Shown: positions 44,386 through 51,574 of the stretch, one piece after another
Numbering within the stretch: the first letter of the stretch is position 1
Layout of the letters: each line of letters begins with the position of its first letter
NCBI RefSeq assembly: GCF_035277725.1
Contig: NZ_DATEJY010000030.1
Location: forward strand, 1 to 64,000
Origin: Dyella_B sp035277725
GTDB lineage: Bacteria; Pseudomonadota; Gammaproteobacteria; Xanthomonadales; Rhodanobacteraceae
Direction of reading: 5' to 3'
DNA length: 64,000 nt
Program-made: the position numbers and the translations under genes
Notes under the pieces: model-generated
Seen by the model: only the letters and a program-made list of their open reading frames with translations
Databases searched by the model: none
What the model was told of the DNA's origin: nothing

Positions 44386-46455
44386 TTACAGCTGCTGGTA
44401 ATTCCGCCAGCGCGCTTGCCCGATGGCCGGGTCGGTGACGCTTGGGCCGCCGGTTTCCACATGCCCGGCAAGGCGCTGCACAAAACCATCCTCCGCATCG
44501 GCGCGCACGATCACGTCGTACCAGCCGTAACTATCGCCGAGGAACCAATGCTTCTCGACCTGCTCGCCGGGCTTGAGCATGTAGGTCAGCGACTCACCAT
44601 CGTACAGATTTTCCACGGTGACATGGCAGAACGCATGGCCGTCGTTTGACAGCGCGAGCATCACGCCGCCTTCGCGTTGATAGCGCGCAGCAACCCGCAG
44701 CATGGTCTTGCGGGATGCGCTATTGCCCTTGAAGCTGCGGACAAAGCCGTTCGGTCCATGGACGTGCCGTGCATAGGCGCCCTGCACCGGCCAGCTTGCG
44801 GAAAGCGATTTCCCCGCTTCCACCGTGTAGTACCACGGGCCGCTGGATGCATCGCCCGAACGTACGTGGAAGCAGGCGCCCAGGCGCCCTTCGTTCTGGA
44901 AATCGATGCGGAATTGTCCGTTATCGCAGCAGCCGATCGCTTGCAGCGCATAGGGCAGTGTACGCGCCGGCTTTACGCCTTGTTCCTGCATGGGCAGCGC
45001 TTGGCTGGCCGGCGGCATGGGTGCGTAATCGGGATGACGCAGGGCGTCCGGTGGTGCGTACGCCTTCGTGCTCGGCAAGGCCGGCTGCGCGCCATTGGCC
45101 TTGGCGAAGTCGAACGCCGAGGTAAGGTCACCGCATACGGCGCGGCGCCATGGCGTGATGTTGGAACTTTGCACGCCGAAACGCTGTTCGATAAAACGAA
45201 TGATCGAGGTGTGATCAAACACCTCCGAACACACCCAGCCACCCTTGCTCCACGGCGACACCACGATCATCGGCACGCGTGGCCCGAGGCCATACGGACC
45301 GGCGGGGTAATAAACGTTGCCGGCGAAGATTTCGTTCGCCGTCGACACGGTGGATTGCCCTTGCGTTGCCGAAGGCGGCACGCAAGGCGGCACCATGTGG
45401 TCGAAGAAGCCGTCGTTTTCATCGTAGGTGATGAACAACACGGTCTTGCTGAAGACATCAGGATTGCTGGTCAGCGCATCCAACACCTGCGAGACATACC
45501 AAGCGCCATAGTTGGCCGGCCAATTGGGATGTTCGGTATACGCTTCGGGTGCCGCGATCCACGATACCTGCGGCAACGTGTTGCCGAGCACATCGCTGCG
45601 CAATTGATCGAACAGCGTACCGCCGGCAGAAATGTTGGTGCCGGTTCGCGCACCTTGATAGAGCGGACTGCCCGGCTGTGCGTTGCGATACTGATTGAAA
45701 TACAGCAACGAATTGTCGCCGTAGTTGCCGATATAGGCATTGTCGGTCCAACCCCAGGAACCGGCGGCATCCAATCCGGTGCCGGCATCTTGATAGATCT
45801 TCCAAGAGATGCCCGCCTGCTGCAGCGCTTCCGGATAGGTGGACCAGCCATAACCCGCTTCCGCATTGTCGATCACCGGGCCGCCGCCGACACCATCGTT
45901 GCCGACCCAACCCGACCACATGTAATAGCGGTTCGGGTCCGTCGGCCCCAGCACGGAACAGTGATACGCATCGCAAACGGTGAACGCATCGGCAAGCGCG
46001 TAGTGGAACGGAATGTCCTCGCGCGTAAGGTACGCCATGGTGGTAGTGCCTTTGCTGGGCACCCATTGATCGTACTGGCCCGCGTTCCACGCCACGTGCG
46101 TGCTGGTCCAGTCGTGGGCGAGATCTTCCAGAAACTGCAAACCCAGGTCCGGTGCCGTGGGATGAAACGGCAGCACGTAGCTGGAACCATCGGGCTGGTA
46201 CCACACCGAATTGCCGGAGGTGAGATTGACCGGCCGCGGATCGCCAAACCCACGCACGCCTTTCAATGCGCCGAAGTAGTGATCGAAGGAGCGGTTTTCC
46301 TGCATCAGGACGACGATATGCTCGACATCCTCGATCGTGCCTTTGCGGCGGCTGGCGGGAATCTCCAGTGCACGCGCGATGCTGAGGGGAAGCGCCGAGG
46401 CCAGTGTCGTGCTGCCCAGCAACTGCAGGAATCGGCGGCGGCTCATCGAGGTCAT
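44386..46455 (-). CDS. Phosphocholine-specific phospholipase C, Tat-exported
   Basis: A 689-residue secreted enzyme that cleaves phosphatidylcholine or sphingomyelin to release phosphocholine. The N-terminus SRRRFLQLLGS is a twin-arginine signal. The phosphoesterase core starts with VVLMQENRSFDHYFGALKGV, has DNDGFFDH-type ITYDENDGFFDHMVPP and GLGPRVPMIVVSPWSKGG. Two C-terminal beta domains (about 500-680) match the pair typical of PlcH/PlcN. The ATG at 46455 begins MTSMSRRRF. It is a single gene flanked by REP pairs 3 and 4. It may serve phosphate or choline scavenging or attack on host membranes; the sequence does not decide. Confidence 0.93.
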   Translation of the reverse strand: MTSMSRRRFLQLLGSTTLASALPLSIARALEIPASRRKGTIEDVEHIVVLMQENRSFDHYFGALKGVRGFGDPRPVNLTSGNSVWYQPDGSSYVLPFHPTAPDLGLQFLEDLAHDWTSTHVAWNAGQYDQWVPSKGTTTMAYLTREDIPFHYALADAFTVCDAYHCSVLGPTDPNRYYMWSGWVGNDGVGGGPVIDNAEAGYGWSTYPEALQQAGISWKIYQDAGTGLDAAGSWGWTDNAYIGNYGDNSLLYFNQYRNAQPGSPLYQGARTGTNISAGGTLFDQLRSDVLGNTLPQVSWIAAPEAYTEHPNWPANYGAWYVSQVLDALTSNPDVFSKTVLFITYDENDGFFDHMVPPCVPPSATQGQSTVSTANEIFAGNVYYPAGPYGLGPRVPMIVVSPWSKGGWVCSEVFDHTSIIRFIEQRFGVQSSNITPWRRAVCGDLTSAFDFAKANGAQPALPSTKAYAPPDALRHPDYAPMPPASQALPMQEQGVKPARTLPYALQAIGCCDNGQFRIDFQNEGRLGACFHVRSGDASSGPWYYTVEAGKSLSASWPVQGAYARHVHGPNGFVRSFKGNSASRKTMLRVAARYQREGGVMLALSNDGHAFCHVTVENLYDGESLTYMLKPGEQVEKHWFLGDSYGWYDVIVRADAEDGFVQRLAGHVETGGPSVTDPAIGQARWRNYQQL

Positions 46456-46595
46456 GCTGCATTCTCTTTTCGCGCGTGAATGACGCCGCGGGATGCTGGA
46501 ACGTGAAGGTTGCAGGCGTGCGACATTCGCGGGACGTCTTCGGTAGGTTGGCGGGAGATCACAAAATATCAGCAAAGCCTTGGGCATCGGTTCGC

Positions 46596-46659
46596 GTAGG
46601 CTGGGATGAAATCCCAGCATCACCATGCATGGCAATGCTGGGATTTCATCCCAGCCTAC
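46596..46659. repeat. GTAG-headed REP pair 4
   Basis: The left unit (46596-46618) is GTAG, GCTGGGAT, loop GAA, ATCCCAGC; the right unit (46637-46659) is the perfect inverted copy ending in CTAC. It lies between the phospholipase start and the pepP stop. Confidence 0.88.
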
Positions 46660-46716
46660 GATGGGCGCCTGTGACGTCTCGCTACAACTGTCCGCGTGCC
46701 GGCATCTGTTTGAGGC

Positions 46717-48066
46717 TCAGCGACTCGCCAGAACCGCTTCGATCTCTTCCGGTTGCTTTGGCACATCCGCCGTCAGCACTTCATGACCGTCGCGTGTCAC
46801 GGCCACGTCATCCTCGATGCGAATACCGATGCCCCGCCACGCTTCCGGTACCGTCATGTCATCGGGCGCAATATAGATGCCTGGCTCAACCGTCAGCACC
46901 ATGCCCGGCTCCAGCATGCGCGACTCGCCGTCGACGCGATAATCGCCTACGTCATGCACGTCCAGCCCCAGCCAATGGCTGGTCTTGGCCGGAAAAAAGC
47001 GCTTGTAACTACCTTGCAGGATGGCTTCGGTGGGATCGCCTTTGATCAACCCGAGTGCGCACAGGCCCTCGGTAATCACGTGCACGGCGACATCGTGCGC
47101 GGTGCTGTACGAACGTCCCGGCATCACCTCATCGATCGCGGCCTCTTGGGCGGTAAGCACGATTTCATAGAGCGCGCGCTGTTCGCGGCTGAATCGCCCG
47201 CTGATGGGAAAGCTGCGACTGATGTCGGAGGCATAGCATTCCAGTTCCGCGCCGGCGTCGATCAAAAGCAAATCGCCGTTCTTCAGCACCGCACGATTGG
47301 CCTGGTAGTGCATGGCACAGGCATTCACGCCGCCGGCCACGATGGGTGGAAAGGCCGCGACGGCGCCACGGCTGCGCATCATGCGCAAGAGTTCGGCTTC
47401 CACTTCGTATTCATGCCGTCCTGCGCGGGCCATGGCCATGGCGGCCAGATGCGCTTCCACGGCGATGGCCGCCGATGCACGCATCAGCTTCAACTCCGCG
47501 CGCGATTTATACAGACGCAAGTCATGCAGCAGATGGCCGAGGGCCACGAATTCCTTCGGCACCACGCCGCCGCCGCGCAATTGGCGCAAGCGTCGCATCC
47601 AGCCCAGCAACTGCGCATCGAATTGCGGTTCGCGGCCGAAGTGGCAGTAGACGCGTGCGCGTCCTTCGATCATGCCCGGCAGGATGTCGTCGATGTCATC
47701 GATGGGGAACGCATCATCCATGCCGTAATCGGCAACGGCACGCTCGGTACCGACGGATTCACCGTGCCAGCGCTCGCGTTCCGCATCGCGCTCACGGCAG
47801 AACAGCACCACTTCCCCATGTTGGCGGCCGGGCAGCAGCGCAAGCACCGCATCCGGCTCGGGAAAACCGGACAGGTAATGGAAATCCGAATCCTGCCGAT
47901 AGGGCCACGCGGCATCGGCATTGCGCATGCGCTCGGGGGCGGTGGCGATCAGCACTACCGCGTCTTCCCCGGCCATTTTCATCAGCTGGCGGCGGCGCCG
48001 CGCGAATTCCTCGGGCGCGATGTTCAATGCAACGTGCCGCTGGAAGACGGATGGGGAATATGGCAT
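46717..48066 (-). CDS. pepP: Xaa-Pro aminopeptidase PepP
   Basis: A 449-residue M24 aminopeptidase P that removes an N-terminal residue before proline. The N-terminal domain has YPYRQ-like AWPYRQDSDFHYLSGFPEPD. Metal ligands lie in DAGAELECYASDISRSFP, HWLGLDVHDVG and EPGMVLTVEPGIYI. The ATG at 48066 has GGGGA nearby but lies 43 bases inside the ygfB-like gene; a later start is possible. The ygfB-pepP order is the same as in E. coli. Confidence 0.95.
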   Translation of the reverse strand: MPYSPSVFQRHVALNIAPEEFARRRRQLMKMAGEDAVVLIATAPERMRNADAAWPYRQDSDFHYLSGFPEPDAVLALLPGRQHGEVVLFCRERDAERERWHGESVGTERAVADYGMDDAFPIDDIDDILPGMIEGRARVYCHFGREPQFDAQLLGWMRRLRQLRGGGVVPKEFVALGHLLHDLRLYKSRAELKLMRASAAIAVEAHLAAMAMARAGRHEYEVEAELLRMMRSRGAVAAFPPIVAGGVNACAMHYQANRAVLKNGDLLLIDAGAELECYASDISRSFPISGRFSREQRALYEIVLTAQEAAIDEVMPGRSYSTAHDVAVHVITEGLCALGLIKGDPTEAILQGSYKRFFPAKTSHWLGLDVHDVGDYRVDGESRMLEPGMVLTVEPGIYIAPDDMTVPEAWRGIGIRIEDDVAVTRDGHEVLTADVPKQPEEIEAVLASR

Positions 48067-48587
48067 TCGGTGAACAGCAGCATGGCGCCCATGCGCACGA
48101 ATTCGTGCACTTCGATCAAGGCGTCCTCATCTTCTTCTTCGCTGCCGAAATCGAGCGACGAGGAAGCAATGGCGCCGAGATCGCTGAGGATCTCACGGCC
48201 CTCGTCGGACAATCGCCCGTGCGCATCCGGACCGCCCAAACCAAAGCCACTTAGAAAACCGCGGCACCAATCCACCAAGGCGTCGGCACGTTCCGGCAAG
48301 GGGCGGTCATCCGCGGGCAACAAGGGTTCGAAGCCAAGTTCAGGGTCGGCCAGCTCGTGTTCGCTTTGCCGGGCCAATTGATCCAGCGCGTCCTGATCAT
48401 GCTCGGAGACACTGTCGCTACCGGCTTGGAGATGCAGGGCGCCCAGCACAGACCGCCTGCCAGGCCTGCCGTTGGATGCCAGCAAACCGCATAGGGAACC
48501 ATGTAACTCACTGGCGGGGATGGACAATCGCAGGTGCGCAACGACGTCATCCAGTTCATCGTGACCGATGGGTGCGGGGGTGGCCAT
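48024..48587 (-). CDS. YgfB/UPF0149 family protein
   Basis: A 187-residue acidic helical protein of family UPF0149. Typical parts are ASELHGSLCGLL, WCRGFLSGFGLGG and the closing HEFVRMGAMLLFTE. In Pseudomonas aeruginosa YgfB has been linked to control of the ampDh3 amidase gene; whether that holds here is unknown. The ATG at 48587 has GGAG at good spacing (an ATG at 48599 is also in frame). It overlaps pepP by 43 bases and is divergent from the zapB-like gene. Confidence 0.92.
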   Translation of the reverse strand: MATPAPIGHDELDDVVAHLRLSIPASELHGSLCGLLASNGRPGRRSVLGALHLQAGSDSVSEHDQDALDQLARQSEHELADPELGFEPLLPADDRPLPERADALVDWCRGFLSGFGLGGPDAHGRLSDEGREILSDLGAIASSSLDFGSEEEDEDALIEVHEFVRMGAMLLFTECHIPHPSSSGTLH

Positions 48588-48688
48588 GGCGGTCTCCATT
48601 AACGTTCAAGCGGCAAGTTTAATGCACCCTCGTTCGCCATCGTTCGGAGCCCGCAGATTTCCTCCGACGTCCTGATATAGTTCCCGCC

Positions 48689-48913
48689 ATGAACACACCC
48701 GACGCCGCCCAGCACGAGCTTGCCGCCCTGAGCCAGCAGCTTGATCGGCTGCTCGACCACGTGCACCGTTTGAGCGAAGAAAACCGCAGCCTGCGCCACA
48801 GCCAGGAACAACTGGCGAACGAACGCGCAAGTCTGCTGGCACGCAACGAGCAGGCGCGCAGCCGGGTCGAAGCCATGATTCAACGATTGAAGGCGCTCGA
48901 GAGCAATGGCTGA
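48689..48913 (+). CDS. TIGR02449 family coiled-coil protein (ZapB-like)
   Basis: A 74-residue protein that is one continuous coiled coil with leucine heptads (LAALSQQLDRLLDHVHRL). It matches the short TIGR02449 family encoded next to zapA, which resembles the division protein ZapB in length and shape. Its last eight bases overlap the zapA start. A role in cell division is inferred from the neighbour. Confidence 0.85.
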   Translation: MNTPDAAQHELAALSQQLDRLLDHVHRLSEENRSLRHSQEQLANERASLLARNEQARSRVEAMIQRLKALESNG

Positions 48914-49241
48914 CGTCATCAGCATGTCCACCAACGAACCCGTTTCGCTGCGCCTGATCGATCGCGAGTTCCTGATTGCCTGTCCGCCGGAAGAACGCGA
49001 CGGCTTGCTGGAAGCCGCCAGCTTTCTCGACCGCAAGATGCGCGAGCTGCGCTCGCATGCCAAGACACCGGGTTTTGACCGCCTGGCCGTATTGGCAGCC
49101 ATCAGCATCACGCATGACTACCTGCAATTGCAGAAGCGTGCCAACGATACAACTCACAGCGCGGCTGAACCTGGCATCGCCGACGGATTGGCTTCGTTGC
49201 GCCGCAAGCTTGAAGCCGCACTCGACGCGCAACTAAAATAG
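48906..49241 (+). CDS. zapA: Cell division protein ZapA
   Basis: A 111-residue cytoplasmic protein that bundles FtsZ filaments. The N-terminal domain has VSLRLIDREFLIACPPEERD and the next helix EAASFLDRKMRELRS, both typical. The C-terminal coiled coil is short. The 6S RNA promoter overlaps its 3' end, with the -10 reaching into the stop codon region. Confidence 0.93.
   Translation: MADVISMSTNEPVSLRLIDREFLIACPPEERDGLLEAASFLDRKMRELRSHAKTPGFDRLAVLAAISITHDYLQLQKRANDTTHSAAEPGIADGLASLRRKLEAALDAQLK
49210..49239 (+). promoter_or_regulatory. Candidate ssrS promoter
   Basis: TTGAAG (49210-49215) and TAAAAT (49234-49239) are separated by 18 bases within the end of zapA. The expected start is near 49246, which agrees with the 5' end deduced from base-pairing of the 6S RNA. 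Confidence 0.5.
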
Positions 49242-49246
49242 CCCTC

Positions 49247-49435
49247 GGCGTTTTCTGCGGTGTGCGCCAGCACACTCTTACATATTGCCTTGTTCCTATA
49301 TACGACCCGGGACGGTTACTTAAGGCTGTTGCGCATGTCCGCCGCGTGCGGAAAGCCTCGAGGCCTTAATTTCCCTCCCACCTGATCCCATTGGATCAAG
49401 GTCGTTTGGTGGGCAGCGGCATCGCGGTTTACGCC
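49247..49435 (+). ncRNA. ssrS: 6S RNA
   Basis: A gene for the RNA that binds the sigma-70 polymerase holoenzyme in stationary phase. It is placed by position (between zapA and fau, as in E. coli) and by structure: the ends GGCGT (49247-49251) and ACGCC (49431-49435) pair, with further pairing just inside between CTGCGGTG and CATCGCGG. The middle has AAGCCT..GGCCTTAA and ACCTGATCC-CATT-GGATCAAGGT, which parallel the conserved central part of E. coli 6S RNA (AAGCCUUAAAAC and the CCUUGAACC hairpin). About 189 nucleotides against 184 in E. coli. The ends are approximate. Confidence 0.85.
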
Positions 49436-49447
49436 ACCTCATTCCAA

Positions 49448-49475
49448 CCCGGATGCCATCCCGATGGCATCCGGG
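49448..49475. other. Twelve-base perfect hairpin between ssrS and fau
   Basis: CCCGGATGCCAT, loop CCCG, ATGGCATCCGGG. It follows the 6S RNA by 12 bases and ends 28 bases before the fau GTG. There is no T-tract, so it is not a standard terminator; it could mark processing of the ssrS-fau transcript. Confidence 0.75.
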
Positions 49476-49503
49476 CAGCCGGGCCCCTGAGGAGACGCGC
49501 GAC

Positions 49504-50121
49504 GTGGATACCGCCGCACGACGTCGTGAATTACGCCAGCGCCTGGCCGAACGCCGCCGCGCCCTTTCCCCTCCCCAGCGCATCACCGCCGCCCAAGGCC
49601 TGCGGCGCAGCCTGGAACACCTGCCCGAATACCATACGGACAAGCGCGTCGCCGGCTACTGGGCCTGCGACGGCGAATTGCCGCTCAACCTGGTCATTCC
49701 GCCGCTGGCCACGCGTGGCCAACAGTTCCTGCTGCCCTTGATCGGCCAGGACAATCTGCTGCGCTTCGCCCCCTGGTCGGCCGGCGATCCGGTTCAGCCC
49801 AACCGCTTCGGTATTCCAGAACCGGTGACGCCGCGCGAATGGTTCGCTCCTTTCCAGCTCGACCTGGTATTCGTGCCGCTGCTCGCCTTTGACCGCCACG
49901 GCAACCGCCTGGGCTACGGCGGCGGTTACTACGACCGCAGCTTCGCCTTTCTCAAGGACCAGCTGCGCCCGACCGAGCCGCTACTGGTCGGCATCGCCTA
50001 CGACTTTCAGGAACTGCCGGACATAGCACCCGAGCGCTGGGATGTGTCGCTGGATTTCATTGCCACCGATCGCGAACTTATCGACTGCCGCGCGGATACA
50101 CCGGGAGACCAGAGCGCATGA
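49504..50121 (+). CDS. fau: 5-formyltetrahydrofolate cyclo-ligase
   Basis: A 205-residue ATP-dependent enzyme that converts 5-formyl-THF to 5,10-methenyl-THF. It starts DTAARRRELRQRLAERRRAL; the folate/ATP site has GIPEPV and the closing motif FDRHGNRLGYGGGYYDR is diagnostic. The GTG at 49504 has GAGGAGA nine bases upstream; the frame is open further up through the hairpin but that part is rejected. Its place after 6S RNA is the conserved ssrS-ygfA pair. Confidence 0.95.
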   Translation: MDTAARRRELRQRLAERRRALSPPQRITAAQGLRRSLEHLPEYHTDKRVAGYWACDGELPLNLVIPPLATRGQQFLLPLIGQDNLLRFAPWSAGDPVQPNRFGIPEPVTPREWFAPFQLDLVFVPLLAFDRHGNRLGYGGGYYDRSFAFLKDQLRPTEPLLVGIAYDFQELPDIAPERWDVSLDFIATDRELIDCRADTPGDQSA

Positions 50122-50570
50122 CGTATTGGCTGATGAAATCCGAGCCGGACACCTTTTCCATCGACGACCTCAAGCGCAAGAAACGGGAAGCCTGGGATGG
50201 TGTGCGCAATTACCAGGCACGCAATTTCATGCGCGACGACATGCGCGTGGGCGATGGCGTGTTCTTCTACCACTCCAATTGCGCCGAACCGGGCATCGCC
50301 GGTCTTGCCGAAGTCGCCAGCGACGCATATCCCGATCCCAGCCAGTTTGATCCCAAGAGCAAATACTTCGATGCCGCCAGCTCGCGCGACAACCCGCGCT
50401 GGATGCTGGTGGACGTGAAGTTCGTCAAGAAGCTCAAGCGCGTCATCACGCTGGACGAGCTGAAAAATCACCCGAAGCTGGGAGGGATGACGCTGCTGCG
50501 CAAAGGCAATCGCCTGTCGGTGATGCCGGTGGATGCGGCGGAGTGGAAGTACATTCTGGGCCTGGAATAA
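50118..50570 (+). CDS. EVE domain protein
   Basis: A 150-residue single EVE domain (PUA-like, related to YTH), the family of thymocyte nuclear protein 1. It has MTYWLMKSEPDTFSIDDL, AWDGVRNYQARNFMRDDM and GDGVFFYHSNC, then GGMTLLRKGNRLSVMPV. EVE domains bind modified bases in nucleic acids; the target here is unknown. Its ATG overlaps the fau stop by four bases. Confidence 0.93.
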   Translation: MTYWLMKSEPDTFSIDDLKRKKREAWDGVRNYQARNFMRDDMRVGDGVFFYHSNCAEPGIAGLAEVASDAYPDPSQFDPKSKYFDAASSRDNPRWMLVDVKFVKKLKRVITLDELKNHPKLGGMTLLRKGNRLSVMPVDAAEWKYILGLE

Positions 50571-50692
50571 CGTCACGCCGCTCCCTTCCCTGTTTACAAG
50601 GGAGAGTTGGATCGTTCATCGCAAACGCAACGCAGCGTGCGAACGCCCTACGAATAAACGACCATGGCGACTTTCGCCCTCCAGGACAAACC

Positions 50693-51331
50693 ATGAGTAA
50701 CGAAGAAAAACGCCTAGCCGGCGAAGCCGCTATCAAATACGTCGAAGATGGCGCCATCGTCGGTGTCGGCACCGGCTCCACCGTGGCCTTCTTCATCGAT
50801 GCCCTGGCCCACATCAAAGACCGCATCCAGGGCGCGGTCTCCAGCTCCGAACAATCCACCGCGCAATTGAAAAAACATGGGATTCCCGTATTCGACCTCA
50901 ACGCCATCGGCCCGCTGACGCTGTATGTCGATGGCGCCGACGAATGCGATTTGCACAAGCGGCTGATCAAGGGCGGCGGCGCCGCGCTCACGCGCGAAAA
51001 AATCATTGCCGAGGCGGCGCAGAAATTCGTCTGCATCATCGACTCCAGCAAGCGCGTCAACACCCTCGGCAAATTCCCGCTGCCGATCGAAGTGATTCCG
51101 ATGGCACGCAGCCTGGTCGGGCGGGAAATCGTCAAGCGTGGCGGAAATCCGGTATGGCGCGATGGCGTGGTTACCGATAACGGCAACTGGGTAATTGATG
51201 TGCTCGGATGGCAGATTGCCGATCCGGTGGCACTGGAGAGTGAGCTCAATCAGATTCCGGGGATTGTCACCGTCGGACTGTTTGCACGCCGTCCTGCTGA
51301 CGTCGTGCTGATTGGCGATAAGTTGATGTGA
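50693..51331 (+). CDS. rpiA: Ribose-5-phosphate isomerase A
   Basis: A 212-residue enzyme of the pentose phosphate pathway that interconverts ribose 5-phosphate and ribulose 5-phosphate. It has VGVGTGSTVAFFID (phosphate loop), DGADECDLHKRLIKGGGAALTREKI-type core (catalytic Asp/Lys/Glu region) and VPIEVIP-like LPIEVIPMA. The ATG at 50693 has AGGA upstream. The 122-base gap before it holds an imperfect hairpin (CTCCCTT/AAGGGAG at 50581-50604). Confidence 0.96.
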   Translation: MSNEEKRLAGEAAIKYVEDGAIVGVGTGSTVAFFIDALAHIKDRIQGAVSSSEQSTAQLKKHGIPVFDLNAIGPLTLYVDGADECDLHKRLIKGGGAALTREKIIAEAAQKFVCIIDSSKRVNTLGKFPLPIEVIPMARSLVGREIVKRGGNPVWRDGVVTDNGNWVIDVLGWQIADPVALESELNQIPGIVTVGLFARRPADVVLIGDKLM

Positions 51332-51358
51332 TGGCTGCTAGCTGAAGGAAATGCGTCA

Positions 51359-51502
51359 GTGAAGAAAGACGACGTTACACGCGATGTGGCACGCAATATC
51401 GAGCGTGCAGGTATTTATCAGATCATGCGTGCGCTGCCATGGCCGCTGAAGTTGCTGGCTATGGTAGCTGCAGTGGCATATTTGTATTGGGCTGCGCATT
51501 GA
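51359..51502 (+). CDS. Small membrane protein, 47 residues, unknown
   Basis: A GTG-started frame with AAGGAA nine bases upstream. The first half is charged (MKKDDVTRDVARNIERAG), the second half is one membrane-length segment (LPWPLKLLAMVAAVAYLYW). It lies 27 bases after rpiA and just before a strong terminator, so it is likely co-transcribed. It matches nothing I know. Support: ribosome site, clean composition, and the terminator directly after its stop. Confidence 0.6.
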   Translation: MKKDDVTRDVARNIERAGIYQIMRALPWPLKLLAMVAAVAYLYWAAH

Positions 51503-51523
51503 GTTGCTACCACACAGCACCAT

Positions 51524-51555
51524 AAAAAAAGCCCCGCCAACCGGCGGGGCTTTTT
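51524..51555. terminator. Bidirectional terminator after rpiA/small ORF and receptor gene
   Basis: Seven A, GCCCCGCC, loop AACC, GGCGGGGC, then TTTTT. A perfect eight-base GC stem between convergent genes. Confidence 0.93.
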
Positions 51556-51574
51556 CTTCTGCAGGCATTCCTAC

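Noticed and set aside
44677..46479. A 600-codon plus-strand frame opposite the phospholipase gene
   Set aside because: An antisense shadow of a clear phospholipase C gene, with no domain, no ribosome site and Arg/His-rich composition.
46753..48381. A 542-codon plus-strand frame opposite pepP and the YgfB gene
   Set aside because: It spans two well-supported genes on the other strand and shows only antisense composition.
50581..50604. Hairpin CCTTCC/AAGGGAG as a terminator of the EVE gene
   Set aside because: The stem is only seven bases with a ten-base loop and no T-tract; more like a worn dispersed repeat.
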